Source: Virgisporangium aliadipatigenens (GTDB taxonomy: Bacteria > Actinomycetota > Actinomycetes > Mycobacteriales > Micromonosporaceae). Taken from it: a stretch of DNA of 64,000 nt. Under the pieces are notes generated by a model. It did not search any database. It had not been told where the DNA came from and saw nothing but the letters and a program-made list of their open reading frames with translations. The translations under genes were made by a program, and so were the position numbers. The stretch covers positions 62,001-126,000 of the forward strand of contig NZ_BOPF01000006.1 of NCBI RefSeq assembly GCF_016863615.1, written 5' to 3'. Below are positions 48,487 to 57,524 of this stretch, piece by piece (position 1 is the first letter of the stretch; every line of letters begins with the position of its first letter).

Positions 48487-50190
48487 ATGGCCGGCGGTCG
48501 GTTGATCCGGAACCCGGTACTACCCGGGTTCCACCCGGATCCGTCGATCCTGCGCGTCGGCGCCGACTACTACGTGGCCACGTCCACCTTCGAGTGGTAC
48601 CCGGGCGTGCGCCTGCACCACTCCACGGACCTGGTGCACTGGCGACCGCTGGGCGGCATCCTCACGGAGAAGCGGCTGCTCGATCTCTACGGCGCGGGTG
48701 ACTCGTGCGGGGTGTGGGCGCCGGATCTGTCCTATGTGGACGGACTGTTCCACCTCGTCTACTCGGACGTGGCCAGCTTCGCCAGCGGCTATTGGGACCC
48801 GATGAACTACCTCGTCACGGCCGAGGACCCGACGGGCCCGTGGTCCGACCCGATTCCCTTGCACGGCAGGGGTTTCGACGCGTCGCTCTTCCACGACGGG
48901 GACGAGAGCTGGCTGCTCACCATGACCGCCGACTGGCGGCCCGGCCACGAACGGTTCGCCGGCATCAACCTCCAGCGCTACGACCGCAAGACGCAGACCC
49001 TCGTCGGCCCGGAGAAGGTCATCTTCTACGGCACGCCCGCCGGGGTGACCGAGGGGCCGCACCTGCACAAGCGCGACGGCTGGTACTACCTCGTCACCGC
49101 CGAGGGCGGCACCAGCTGGGAACACCGCGTCACGGTGGCCCGGTCGCGTTCGCTGGACGGGCCGTACGAGGTCGACCCGGCCGGCTCCATGATCACCTCC
49201 TACGGCCGGCCCGACCTGCCGCTGCAGAAGGCCGGCCACGGCAGCCTCGTCGAGACCCCCGACGGCGAGTGGTACCTGGCCTACCTGGTGGGCCGCCCGT
49301 ACTCGCCGCTCGGCCCGTGTGTCCTCGGCCGGGAAACCGCGCTGCAGCGGGTGGACTGGCCCGTGGACGGCTGGCCCTCCGTCGACGGCGGCCTGCCGTC
49401 GCTCACCACACCCGCCCCCGCCGGGGCGTCCGAGTCCGGTGCGGCACAGGGACCTGGGGGTGCTGTGCCGCACCTCGAACCTCCCAACCCCGAGTACGAC
49501 GACTTCGACGGCGACGCGCTCGGCGTCAACTGGTCCACCCTGCGCCGCCCGGCGACCCCCGACTGGGCCGATCTCGGTGCCCGGAAAGGGTTCCTGAGGG
49601 TCCATGGTGGACAGTCGCCGGTCGGCCGCCAGCGGCCCAGCCTCGTGGCGCGACGGGTCACCGACCGGCACTGCGCGCTCGAGGCGGTCATGGAGTTCCG
49701 CCCCGCCAACTACCGCCAGCTCGCCGGCGTGACCGCGTACTACAACACCCGGAACTGGCACTTCGCGTACCTCACCGCCGACGACGACGGGCTGCCCGTG
49801 CTGGAGGTGCTCACCAGCGACTCCGGCAAGCACGTGCCGCACCCGACCTGCCGCATCCCCGTTCCCGGGATCGAACGGGTCGCCCTGCGCGCGGAGTTCG
49901 ACGGGCCGATCGTGCGCTTCTCGTACGCGCTCGACGGGCCGGAGTCGTGGCGGGAGTTCCCGGTCGAACTGGACGCCACGATCCTCTCCGACGAGTACGC
50001 CGCGCGCGTGGTCGACGGGGAGCCCGAGGCGTGGGGCTTCACCGGGGCGTTCATCGGCCTGTGGGTGCAGGATCTCGGCGTCGACGGCGGGTACGCCGAC
50101 TTCGACTCGGCCACGTACACGACCGGCGCCGAAGCGAATCGACGCAGCCGATGGACAGAAGCCGAGGGGGAGAGGACTCTGCTCCAGTAG
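48487..50190 (+). CDS. GH43-family glycoside hydrolase (beta-xylosidase/arabinofuranosidase type)
   Basis: 567 residues, no signal peptide, so it acts inside the cell on imported oligosaccharides. The five-bladed GH43 propeller (about 1-300) begins NPVLPGFHPDPSILRVGADYYVATSTFEWYPGV, with the general base Asp near 18. It continues with CGVWAPDLSYVDGLFHLVYSDV and places the acid Glu in PAGVTEGPHLHKRDGWYYLV near 189. The C-terminal beta-sandwich (about 345-555, YDDFDGDALGVNWSTLRRP...) is that of GH43 subfamily 11/12 xylosidases. Ribosome site GGGAGGG. The codons VHGG contain a degenerate copy of the palindrome (GTCCATGGTGGAC, 49600). Regulated by the LacI-type operators directly upstream. Confidence 0.9.
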   Translation: MAGGRLIRNPVLPGFHPDPSILRVGADYYVATSTFEWYPGVRLHHSTDLVHWRPLGGILTEKRLLDLYGAGDSCGVWAPDLSYVDGLFHLVYSDVASFASGYWDPMNYLVTAEDPTGPWSDPIPLHGRGFDASLFHDGDESWLLTMTADWRPGHERFAGINLQRYDRKTQTLVGPEKVIFYGTPAGVTEGPHLHKRDGWYYLVTAEGGTSWEHRVTVARSRSLDGPYEVDPAGSMITSYGRPDLPLQKAGHGSLVETPDGEWYLAYLVGRPYSPLGPCVLGRETALQRVDWPVDGWPSVDGGLPSLTTPAPAGASESGAAQGPGGAVPHLEPPNPEYDDFDGDALGVNWSTLRRPATPDWADLGARKGFLRVHGGQSPVGRQRPSLVARRVTDRHCALEAVMEFRPANYRQLAGVTAYYNTRNWHFAYLTADDDGLPVLEVLTSDSGKHVPHPTCRIPVPGIERVALRAEFDGPIVRFSYALDGPESWREFPVELDATILSDEYAARVVDGEPEAWGFTGAFIGLWVQDLGVDGGYADFDSATYTTGAEANRRSRWTEAEGERTLLQ

Positions 50191-50198
50191 TAGGCACT

Positions 50199-50226
50199 GC
50201 GGCTCCGCACCGCCGGCCGGAGCCGC
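50199..50226. terminator. Hairpin after the GH43 gene
   Basis: GCGGCTCCG (50199-50207) and CGGAGCCGC (50218-50226) form a perfect 9-bp stem with a 10-nt loop, nine bases after the GH43 stop and before the ribosome site of the next gene. Confidence 0.65.
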
Positions 50227-50248
50227 TGTTGCCGGTCTGGAGGGATCC

Positions 50249-50716
50249 ATGACCGCCAACGTGATGGTTGTCGTGGAACGGCAGTTCGACTATCCCCGAC
50301 CGGACGTCTTCCGGGCCTGGACGGCCCCGGAGGAGATGGCGCGGTGGCGCGGCAGCCCCGGCTGGCACGTGGAGTCCGAGACGGTCACCTCGGAGCTTCG
50401 CCTGGGCGGCCGCCACCATCACGTCAAGGTCCGCGACAACGACCCGACCACCCGCGTGACGACCGACGCCGTCTTCACCGAGTACTTCGACCCCGACGTC
50501 TTCGTCGCCCGCCAGCGCATCACCGGCGACCCCGGCATCGATCCCGACGTCCCGCTCGAACTGCGTGTCGAGTTCACCAGGACCGGCCGCGACGGCACCC
50601 TGGTGCGCATCGTCCAGGGTCCCTACGAGCCGGAGGTGGCGGGCTTCCACGCCAAGGGCTGGGAGCTGGAGCTCGAACGCCTCCAGACCTACCTGAGCGG
50701 GCGGGCCGCGCCATGA
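50249..50716 (+). CDS. AHSA1-type SRPBCC domain protein
   Basis: 155 residues. The AHSA1/START-like layout is clear: VMVVVERQFDYPRPDVFRAWTAPEEMARWRG at the N-terminus, then strands VESETVTSELRLGGRHHHVKVRD and TTDAVFTEYFDPDVFVARQRI, and the long C-terminal helix GWELELERLQTYLSG. Such proteins bind small ligands or modulate partner proteins. Ribosome site GGAGGG, six bases upstream. The stop overlaps the MFS gene by four bases, so the two are coupled. Confidence 0.82.
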   Translation: MTANVMVVVERQFDYPRPDVFRAWTAPEEMARWRGSPGWHVESETVTSELRLGGRHHHVKVRDNDPTTRVTTDAVFTEYFDPDVFVARQRITGDPGIDPDVPLELRVEFTRTGRDGTLVRIVQGPYEPEVAGFHAKGWELELERLQTYLSGRAAP

Positions 50717-52080
50717 CCACCACCGAGCGCGCCGCCGGCCACACCGCGATCGTGCGGCAGAAGCCGCTCATGACGATGCGCCAGATCCTGTTGATGAACC
50801 TCGGTTTCTTCGGGATCCAGTACAGCTTCGGCATGCAGCAGACCGCGGTGAACCCCATCTACAACTTCCTCGGCGCCTCGCCCGAGGACCTGCCGCTGCT
50901 GAACCTCGCCGGACCCGTCACCGGGCTGCTGATCCAGCCGCTCATCGGTGCCCTCTCCGACCGCACGTGGAGCCCGCGCTGGGGGCGGCGCAAGCCGTTC
51001 TTCCTGATCGGCGCCATCGGCTGCAGCGTGTGCCTGTTCCTGTTCCCGTTCGTGGCGGCCGTGTGGACCGCCGTGCTGCTGCTGTGGATCCTGGACGCCA
51101 GCAACAACACGGCGATGGAGCCGTACCGGGCGTTCATCGCCGACAAGCTGCCGCCGCAGCAGCTCGCCAAGGGCTTCCTGGCGCAGAGCTTCTTCACCGG
51201 GTTCGGCATCACGCTCGCGAATATTTCACTGTTCGTCTTCCAGAGTTGGATCTCCGGCGCCACCGAGGCGGGGATTCCGTACTGGGTCGTGGGGTCGTTC
51301 ATGCTCGGGGCGGTGTGCTCGATCGGCTCGGTGCTCGTGTCGATCCTCACCACGCCGGAGATCCCGCCGACCGAGAGCGAACTGAAGGCGTTGCGCGCCA
51401 AGAAGGGCGGCGCGCTGAAGGAGATCCTCGACGCGATCGTCGAGATGCCGCCGGAGCTGCGCAAGCTGGCGGTGGTGTATCTCTTCCAGTGGTACGCGAT
51501 GGTCTGCTACTGGCAGTTCGTGTCGCTGTCGATCGCGGAGTCGGTGTACGGCGTGACCGCCGAGGACCCCGAGTACGCCGATGCCGTCTCGTGGACCGGC
51601 CTGGTCAACGGCTGGTACAACATCGTGACGTTCTGCGTGGCGTTCCCGCTGGTGGCCCTGGCCCGCCGGCACGGGGCGAAGTGGGTGCACATCCTGTGCC
51701 TGCTGTGCGCCGCCGTCGGGCTGGTGCTCTTCGCCAACCTGACGAACCGGTACCTGCTGTTCCTGCCGATCATCGGGCTCGGGATCGCGTGGGCGTCCAT
51801 CATGGGCGTTCCGTACATCATGGCGGTGCGGATGATCCCGTCGTCCCGCTACGGCGTCTACATGGGGATCATCAACATGATGATCGTCGTGCCGATGCTG
51901 ATCCAGACGGTGACGTTCGGCTGGATCTTCGAGCACCTGCTCGACGCGGACCCGACCAACGCCATCGTCTTCGCCGGTGTGCTGCTCGCGATCGCCGCCG
52001 CGACGATGACCTGGATCAAGGAACCGCCGATCGTCCGCGACGTGGACGACGTCCTGACCATGCCCGCCGGCGCGCACTGA
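50713..52080 (+). CDS. MFS sugar transporter (SLC45/GPH-like)
   Basis: 455 residues with about twelve helices. It has the sucrose/maltose symporter pattern of the SLC45 group: NLGFFGIQYSFGMQQTAVNPIYNFLGA in helix 1, PLIGALSDRTWSPRWGRRKPFFLIGAI as the loop 2-3 motif with RWGRRKP, and DASNNTAMEPYRAFIADKLPPQQLAKGF in helix 4-5. The C-terminal half ends SRYGVYMGIINMMIVVPMLIQTV. It probably imports a disaccharide or hexose with protons. Coupled to the AHSA1 gene upstream and followed after ten bases by a stress protein. Confidence 0.87.
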   Translation: MTTTERAAGHTAIVRQKPLMTMRQILLMNLGFFGIQYSFGMQQTAVNPIYNFLGASPEDLPLLNLAGPVTGLLIQPLIGALSDRTWSPRWGRRKPFFLIGAIGCSVCLFLFPFVAAVWTAVLLLWILDASNNTAMEPYRAFIADKLPPQQLAKGFLAQSFFTGFGITLANISLFVFQSWISGATEAGIPYWVVGSFMLGAVCSIGSVLVSILTTPEIPPTESELKALRAKKGGALKEILDAIVEMPPELRKLAVVYLFQWYAMVCYWQFVSLSIAESVYGVTAEDPEYADAVSWTGLVNGWYNIVTFCVAFPLVALARRHGAKWVHILCLLCAAVGLVLFANLTNRYLLFLPIIGLGIAWASIMGVPYIMAVRMIPSSRYGVYMGIINMMIVVPMLIQTVTFGWIFEHLLDADPTNAIVFAGVLLAIAAATMTWIKEPPIVRDVDDVLTMPAGAH

Positions 52081-52090
52081 GGGGGCGGGG

Positions 52091-52567
52091 ATGGCCGCAC
52101 GGTACGTGTATCGAACGATCGTCGTCGGCACCGACGGCTCCGACCTGTCCGGCCCGACCGTCGCGCGGGCCGCCTGGCTCGCCGCGCACGACGACGCCGA
52201 CCTGGTGATCGTCTGCGCCTACTCGGACCTGACGCCGCGCCAGGAGGCCCGCACGCCGGCCGCCCCGAAGGACGCCCGCCCCGGCCAGGTGCCCGGCCGC
52301 GCCGCCGCCAGCGATGCGGTGGCCGCGGCCGTGGCGGTGGCCCGGACCCAGGGCGCCACCATCTCCGCCGCCCTCCTCATGGCCGGCGACCCGGCGGCGT
52401 CACTACTGGCAACAGCAAAGGACCGAGCCGCGGACCTGGTGGTGGTTGGCGCCGCCCGCGACACGGGCATCGCCGAACGCCTACTCGGCTCGGTGGCAAC
52501 GGAGGTGGCAAGGCGCGCCGACTGCGAGGTCCTCCTGGTCCGCCCACGCGCCGAAACGAAGGAATAG
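52091..52567 (+). CDS. Universal stress protein (UspA domain)
   Basis: 158 residues. YRTIVVGTDGSDLSGPTVARAAWLAA supplies the first ATP-contact strand (GTDGS). The signature VVVGAARDTGIAERLLGSVATEVARRADCEVLLV has the G-x2-x9-G-S pattern. It contains an Ala/Pro/Arg-rich insert (ARTPAAPKDARPGQVPG). It lies ten bases after the MFS gene and could share its transcript. A bidirectional terminator follows. It is not closely similar to the other Usp at 39276. Confidence 0.87.
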   Translation: MAARYVYRTIVVGTDGSDLSGPTVARAAWLAAHDDADLVIVCAYSDLTPRQEARTPAAPKDARPGQVPGRAAASDAVAAAVAVARTQGATISAALLMAGDPAASLLATAKDRAADLVVVGAARDTGIAERLLGSVATEVARRADCEVLLVRPRAETKE

Positions 52568-52605
52568 GCAGCGACTACTGCTGCACGCGAACGGGGCAGC
52601 GGAGC

Positions 52606-52633
52606 GGTCGATCCCGCCGAAGGCGGATCGACC
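52606..52633. terminator. Bidirectional terminator between the Usp and acyl-CoA dehydrogenase genes
   Basis: GGTCGATCCCGCC (52606-52618) pairs with GGCGGATCGACC (52622-52633) with one bulged base and a three-base loop. Confidence 0.7.
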
Positions 52634-52699
52634 CGGAGCGGTGCGGCGGGAGCAACGGTCGCGCCCCCGACGGACCGACGCAATAATGCTCGTATTCTC

Positions 52700-53845
52700 T
52701 TATATCCCAAGGTCTTTGCTGATGATGAGCTTCATGACCTCGTTGGTGCCGCCGAAGATCCGGCTCGGCCGCGCGCTCGCCCACATCTTCGCGATCGGGT
52801 ACTCGAGCATGTAGCCGTACCCGCCGTGCAACTGCACGCAGCGGTCCACCACCCGGCCCTGCACCTCGGAGCAGAAGAGCTTCACCTTGGCGGCGTCGGC
52901 CTGGGTCAGCTCGCCGCGGTCGTGGGCGTTGAGGGCGCGGTCGAGCAGCGCCTGCCCGGCCTCGACGTCGGTGGCGCAGTCGGCCAGCTCGAACTTCGTG
53001 TTCTGGAACGACGACACCGGACGGCCCCACGCCTTGCGCTGGCCGGTGTACGCGATCGTCGTCTCCAGCGCGGCGACGGCGCCGGCCTGCGAACCGACGG
53101 CGATGCTGAGCCGCTCCTGCGCGAGATTGCGCGCGAGGTACATGAACGCCGCGCCCTCGACGCCCAGCACGTTGGCGGCCGGGACGCGCACGTCGTCGAA
53201 GAACAGCTCCGCCGTGTCGGAGGCGTGCAGCCCGACCTTTTCCAGGTTGCGGCCGCGGGTGAACCCGGGCATGTCGCGCTCGACCACGAGCAGGGTGAGC
53301 CCGGCGCGGGGATCCTCCTCGCGCGACGTGCGGGCCACGACGATCACGAGGTCGGCGAGGATCCCGCCGGTGATGAACGTCTTCGCGCCGCTCAATACCC
53401 AGTCGTCGCCGTCGCGTCGGGCCGTGGTGGCGATGCCGCTCAGGTCGGAGCCGGTGCCGGGCTCGCTCATGGCGATCGCGGTCATCAGCTCGCCCGCGGC
53501 CATCCCGGGCAGCCACCGGCGCTTCTGCACGTCGGTGGCGAGCGTGAGCACGTACGGCAGGATGATGTCGAGGTGCACCGCGGAGGTGCCGAGCATGACA
53601 TGCTGCCGCACGGACTCCTCGGTCAGCACCGCGTTGAACTTGAACGACGTGACGCCGCCCCCGCCGTACTCCTCGGGCACGGTCATGCCCATGATGCCGA
53701 CGTCGCCCATGCGCTTGTACAGCTCGCGGGGCACCTGGTGGGCCCGCTCCCACTCGGCGAAGTGCGGCGCCACCTCCTTGTCGATGAACTGGCGCACGAG
53801 GTCGCGGAAGGCTTCGTGTTCTTCGTCGTACACGTCCCGTCGCAT
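52700..53845 (-). CDS. Acyl-CoA dehydrogenase
   Basis: 381 residues, FAD-dependent. Typical blocks: EEYGGGGVTSFKFNAVLTEE, AIAMSEPGTGSDLSGIATTARRDGDDWVLSGAKTFITGG (FAD/substrate loop), LAQERLSIAVGSQAGAVAALE, and the C-terminal HGGYGYMLEYPIAKMWASARPSRIFGGTNEVMKLII. The usual catalytic YEGT glutamate is replaced by FGGT, as in the isovaleryl/long-chain subgroup, where the base sits in an earlier helix (probably the Glu in ARNLAQERLSIA). It oxidises an acyl-CoA at C2-C3. TAGGCT lies six bases before the ATG (leaderless), inside an operator shared with the divergent TetR gene. Confidence 0.92.
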   Translation of the reverse strand: MRRDVYDEEHEAFRDLVRQFIDKEVAPHFAEWERAHQVPRELYKRMGDVGIMGMTVPEEYGGGGVTSFKFNAVLTEESVRQHVMLGTSAVHLDIILPYVLTLATDVQKRRWLPGMAAGELMTAIAMSEPGTGSDLSGIATTARRDGDDWVLSGAKTFITGGILADLVIVVARTSREEDPRAGLTLLVVERDMPGFTRGRNLEKVGLHASDTAELFFDDVRVPAANVLGVEGAAFMYLARNLAQERLSIAVGSQAGAVAALETTIAYTGQRKAWGRPVSSFQNTKFELADCATDVEAGQALLDRALNAHDRGELTQADAAKVKLFCSEVQGRVVDRCVQLHGGYGYMLEYPIAKMWASARPSRIFGGTNEVMKLIISKDLGI

Positions 53846-53855
53846 TGTGCCAGCC

Positions 53856-53875
53856 TACTGGGCGACCGTTCAGTA
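53856..53875. promoter_or_regulatory. TetR operator in the acyl-CoA dehydrogenase/TetR gap
   Basis: Inverted repeat TACTG-N10-CAGTA. It overlaps the presumed -10 hexamers of both divergent genes (TAGGCT minus, 53857-53852; TAAAGT plus, 53874-53879), so TetR binding would repress both. Confidence 0.7.
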
Positions 53876-53886
53876 AAGTCAAGGCC

Positions 53887-54465
53887 ATGATGCGCGGAGA
53901 AGGGTTGGCGGCCATCCATGCCGCCGCGCGGGAGGCGTTCGCGGAGCAGGGTTACCACGCCACCTCCGTGCGGGACATCGCGCGGCGGGCCGGCGTCAGC
54001 ATGGCCGCGCTGTACTACCACTACGAGGGCAAGCAGGAGTTGCTCTTCGCCGTGCTGCGCGAGTCCGTCGAGGACTACTTCGTCACCTGCGAGCACGCGC
54101 TGGCCGCGGCGCCCGACGACCCGGCCGCGCACCTGGACGCGTTGGTGGGGGCCACCGTGCGGTACCGGGTGCGGCGGCGGGCCGAGAGCACGCTCAACCT
54201 GATCGAGGTGCGCAACCTGGAACCGCGCTACCGCAAGCTGTTGGACGCGCGGGTGGACACGGCGACCCGGATGTGGGCCGGGATCATCGACGACGGGGTG
54301 CGCGCGGGGGTGTTCGCGACGGCGTGGCCGGACGACGCGCGCCGGGCCGTCATCGCGATGTGCAACGCGATCGCGGACTGGTACCGGCCGGAGGGGGCCG
54401 TCACCGTGGACGAACTGGTCGAGCGCTACGTCGGACTGGCCCGCACGATCGTGGCCTGCTCCTGA
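53887..54465 (+). CDS. TetR-family regulator
   Basis: 192 residues. The helix-turn-helix is AIHAAAREAFAEQGYHATSVRDIARRAGVSMAALYYHYEGKQELLFAVL (about 6-55). The C-terminal ligand domain (about 75-190) is of the FadR/KstR-like TetR_C type (VGATVRYRVRRRAESTLNLIEVRNLEPRYRKLL, RAVIAMCNAIADWYRPEGAVTVDELVERYVGL). Start at ATG 53887, seven bases after TAAAGT, or ATG 53890. It is divergent from the acyl-CoA dehydrogenase and probably responds to an acyl-CoA. Confidence 0.9.
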   Translation: MMRGEGLAAIHAAAREAFAEQGYHATSVRDIARRAGVSMAALYYHYEGKQELLFAVLRESVEDYFVTCEHALAAAPDDPAAHLDALVGATVRYRVRRRAESTLNLIEVRNLEPRYRKLLDARVDTATRMWAGIIDDGVRAGVFATAWPDDARRAVIAMCNAIADWYRPEGAVTVDELVERYVGLARTIVACS

Positions 54466-54477
54466 CGAGGCGGTTGC

Positions 54478-55596
54478 TTAACGATCGCCCAGTACATTTG
54501 AGCAGCGGCGGAGCATCGCGAGGTAGGCGAGGCCGCCCAGGCGCGGGCCGGCGAGTCGACCGGCCAGGCGGCCCAGCGGCGACGGCGGCCGGTTGGTGAC
54601 CTCGCTCGCCGCCAGCCTCGATATCCGCCGCACGCGCGGGATCCGTTCGCGCTCGTAGCGCCGGAGGCCGTCGGGGAGAGCGATCCTGCGGCGCAGCACC
54701 CACGCGTCCTCCAGGGCCTGGTTGGCGCCCTGCGCCTGGGAGGGCGGGAACGCGTGCGCGGCGTCGCCGACGAGCGTCGTGCGCTCGGCGCCCCAGCGGT
54801 CCGGGACGGCGTGCCGCACGTGCGGGTACCGCTGCACGTCCGCCTCGGTGAGCCCGTCGAGGAGCGCGGCGACCGGCCCCGCGTACGCGGCGAAGCGCCC
54901 GCGCAACCACTCCAGGGTCGGCTCCGACTCCGGCGCGTCCGGCGTGTCGAACCACCACTGCAGCAGGCCGTCGCCGGCCGGCATCAGGCCGCAGAGGCCG
55001 GCGGGGCCGACGACGCAGCGCGCGTGGGGCGAACCGGCGATCTCCGGGAGCGCGACCGTGAGGCCCTGCCAGGAGATCCAGCCGTTGTGGCGGGCCGGCT
55101 CGTCGCCGAGGACCGCGCGCCGCACGGCCGAGCGGTAGCCGTCCGCGCCCACCAGCACGTCGGCGCGGTGCGTGGCCCCGTCGGCCGTGCTGACGGTGAC
55201 CCCGTTCGCGTCCGGTGCCACGCCGGTGACCTCGACGCCGTAGGAGATCGCGCCGCCGGGGGAGAGGGGGGCCGCCAGGCGGGCCAGGAGGCGATGGCGG
55301 GGGACGGTGGCCACGCCGAAGCCGGTCCGTCGACGCATCACCGTCAGGTCGGTGCGGCCGAAGACCGTGCCGTCCGGCAGGGTGAACGTCAGCGTCCGCA
55401 CCGGTCCGCCGAGGCCGTCGAGCGGGACGCCGAGTTCGTGTGCCGCCTTGGCGCCGTTGCAGAAGATCGTGACGGCGGCGCCGTCGGTGCGCGGTGCGGG
55501 TGCGCGTTCGAGGACGCGGACCGTGTGGCCGTCGGCGGTCAGGCCGGCCGCGAGGGCCAGCCCGCCGACACCGGCCCCGGCGATCAGGACGTCCAT
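54478..55596 (-). CDS. FAD-dependent monooxygenase (PHBH/UbiH-like)
   Basis: 372 residues. The N-terminal dinucleotide site is DVLIAGAGVGGLALAAGLTADGHTVRVLER. The middle motif DVLVGADGYRSAVRRAVLG is the D-G motif of aromatic hydroxylases. The second FAD motif is ERTTLVGDAAHAFPPSQAQGANQALEDAWVL. These enzymes hydroxylate aromatic or polyketide substrates using NAD(P)H and oxygen. The ATG shares one base with the stop of the response regulator, so it is co-transcribed with the two-component system (third gene). Confidence 0.9.
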   Translation of the reverse strand: MDVLIAGAGVGGLALAAGLTADGHTVRVLERAPAPRTDGAAVTIFCNGAKAAHELGVPLDGLGGPVRTLTFTLPDGTVFGRTDLTVMRRRTGFGVATVPRHRLLARLAAPLSPGGAISYGVEVTGVAPDANGVTVSTADGATHRADVLVGADGYRSAVRRAVLGDEPARHNGWISWQGLTVALPEIAGSPHARCVVGPAGLCGLMPAGDGLLQWWFDTPDAPESEPTLEWLRGRFAAYAGPVAALLDGLTEADVQRYPHVRHAVPDRWGAERTTLVGDAAHAFPPSQAQGANQALEDAWVLRRRIALPDGLRRYERERIPRVRRISRLAASEVTNRPPSPLGRLAGRLAGPRLGGLAYLAMLRRCSNVLGDR

Positions 55597-56258
55597 CAGC
55601 GGGTATCCGCGTCGAGGCCGGATTGGTAGGCGAAGACGACGAGCTGCGCGCGGTCGCGGGCGCCGAGCTTCACCATCGCCCGGCTCACGTGCGTGCGGGC
55701 GGTGGCCGGGCTCATCGTGAGGCGTTCGGCGATCTCGTGGTTGGTCAGGCCCTCGGCCACCAGCGAGACGACCTCGCGTTCGCGCCCGGTCAGGTCCGCG
55801 ATCCGGGGGTGCGGCCGCGGTGCCCTCGGCCTTTGCCGGGTGAACTCCCGGATCAGCGTGCGGGTCACCGACGGGGCCAGCAGCGCACCCCCGTCGACGA
55901 CCGTGCGGATCGCCTCGATGAGCCGCGCCGGCGGGGTGTCCTTGAGCAGGAACCCGCTCGCCCCCAGGCGCAACGCGTCGAAGACGTAGTCGTCCCGTTC
56001 GAACGTGGTCAGCACGATCACCCGCGTGCGGGCGAGCGCCGGTTCGGCCACGATGCGCGAGGTGGCCTCGATGCCGTCGATCCCCGGCATGCGCACGTCC
56101 ATCAGCACCACGTCGGGCCGCAGCCGAACGGCCTCCCGCACGGCCCCGATCCCGTCGGCCGCCTCGCCCGCCACGGCGAACCCGTCCTCGTGCTCGAGCA
56201 GCGTGCGCAGTCCGAGGCGCACGAGATCCTGGTCGTCCACGAGCAACACCGAGATCAC
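55596..56258 (-). CDS. NarL/LuxR-type response regulator
   Basis: 220 residues. The receiver domain is intact: VLLVDDQDLVRLGLRTLL (acidic pair), RPDVVLMDVRMPGIDGIE (phospho-Asp), IVLTTF (Thr) and GFLLKDTPP (Lys). The LuxR helix-turn-helix is IADLTGREREVVSLVAEGLTNHEIAERLTMSPATARTHVSRAMVKLGARDRAQLVVFAYQSGL. GTG 56258 overlaps the histidine kinase stop by four bases (GTGA). It is the cognate regulator of the adjacent kinase. Confidence 0.93.
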   Translation of the reverse strand: MISVLLVDDQDLVRLGLRTLLEHEDGFAVAGEAADGIGAVREAVRLRPDVVLMDVRMPGIDGIEATSRIVAEPALARTRVIVLTTFERDDYVFDALRLGASGFLLKDTPPARLIEAIRTVVDGGALLAPSVTRTLIREFTRQRPRAPRPHPRIADLTGREREVVSLVAEGLTNHEIAERLTMSPATARTHVSRAMVKLGARDRAQLVVFAYQSGLDADTR

Positions 56259-57385
56259 CGCACGGCCCCCGCTCCGGTGGGCAGGCTGGCCCGCACCTCG
56301 AACGTGCCCTCGCCCGGCCCCGCGGTCAGCTGCCCGCCGAGGTGCTCGACCCGGCGGCGCATCCCGTTGATCCCGAACCCGACCGTGTGCTCGGGCGCCA
56401 GGTCCTGATTGATCACAGTCAGGGTCAGCGCTCCCTTCCCGTACTCCAGACCCACCGCCGCGCGCGGGTGCGCGGAGTGCTTGACGACGTTGGTCAGCGC
56501 CTCCTGGAGCACGCGGTACGCGGCGGTGTCGACGGCGTTCGGCAGCGGCCGGGGCCGGCCCCGCGTGGTGATCTCCACGGCGACGCCCGCGTCCTCGACC
56601 CGGCGGCGCAGGTCGTCCAGGCGGGCGAGGCCGGGGGCCGGGGGCCGCGCCGCGTGCGCCTCGGCGGGGGTGATCGCGGCGAGGGTGGCGCGCAGTTCGG
56701 CCAGTGCGTCGGCGCTCGCCCGGCTGATCGCCGCCAGCGCCAGGGCCGCCTGAGCCGGACTCTTCGACGCCACGTGCAACGCGATGCTCGCCTGCATGTT
56801 GATGGCCGCGAGGCCGTGTCCCACCACGTCGTGCACCTCCTGGGCGAGCCGCAGCCGTTCGGCGTCGACGAGACGGCGTTCGGCCTCGTGCCGTTCCCTC
56901 GCCCGGGCCTCCAGCACCGCGCGGCGCGCGACGCCCGCGGTGAACGGGACGGCGACCCAGGCGGAGGCCGGGATCAACCCGACGAGGCCCGGCAGGGCCG
57001 AGGCGTGCACGAAGACGTGCGGGGTCAGCGCCGCGAACGCCGCCACGCACCACAGCGCGGCCGGCGCCGGCGGGCGGCGGCGGGCCACCGAGTACACGGC
57101 CAGCGCGACGCACAGCAGGATCGGCCCGAACGGGTACCCGACCAGCAGGTACGTGGTGGTCAGCAGCGTGACGGCGCCGAGCGTGGGCACCGGCCACCGA
57201 CGCCGGCCGGCGCACGACAGTGCCGCGAGCCCGGCCAGCCCGGCGGCCAGGGCGTCCGGGGCGCGGTCTGCCGGGCTCAGGTGGTTCACCAGCGGAAGGC
57301 TCCCGAGGACGAACAGCGCCAGACACGCGGGGACGCCGAACTCGACGATCGCCGGGGTGGCGGCGATCCGCGCGAACCGTCCCAT
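56255..57385 (-). CDS. NarL-type membrane histidine kinase (HisKA_3)
   Basis: 376 residues from ATG 57385, with GGAGAGG upstream; ATG 57394 is an alternative. Four or five membrane helices (about 10-150) are followed by a coiled HEAERRLVDAERLRLAQEVHDVVGHGLAAINMQASIAL, with the phospho-His near 184 in EVHDVVGH. The ATPase domain follows (YRVLQEALTNVVKHSAHPRAAV as N box, VGFGINGMRRRVEHLGGQLTAGPGEGTFEVRASLP as G box). It senses an unknown membrane or cell-envelope signal. A longer open frame upstream is unsupported. Confidence 0.9.
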   Translation of the reverse strand: MGRFARIAATPAIVEFGVPACLALFVLGSLPLVNHLSPADRAPDALAAGLAGLAALSCAGRRRWPVPTLGAVTLLTTTYLLVGYPFGPILLCVALAVYSVARRRPPAPAALWCVAAFAALTPHVFVHASALPGLVGLIPASAWVAVPFTAGVARRAVLEARARERHEAERRLVDAERLRLAQEVHDVVGHGLAAINMQASIALHVASKSPAQAALALAAISRASADALAELRATLAAITPAEAHAARPPAPGLARLDDLRRRVEDAGVAVEITTRGRPRPLPNAVDTAAYRVLQEALTNVVKHSAHPRAAVGLEYGKGALTLTVINQDLAPEHTVGFGINGMRRRVEHLGGQLTAGPGEGTFEVRASLPTGAGAVR

Positions 57386-57524
57386 GCCCGCCATCCTCTC
57401 CCGCCCGACCTGGCCGGGGGAGACCTCACGGGCGTATCCGCGGCTACGTCCGGCGACGTAGGGCGCTGCGGGATGATTCACACGAATTGACACCGCCGCG
57501 GTCGTCCGGCAGCGTGGCATCGCG

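Noticed and set aside
49600..49612. GTCCATGGTGGAC as a full member of the palindrome family
   Set aside because: It differs from GTCCACWGTGGAC at the two bases around the centre, so it is noted only as a possible decayed copy.
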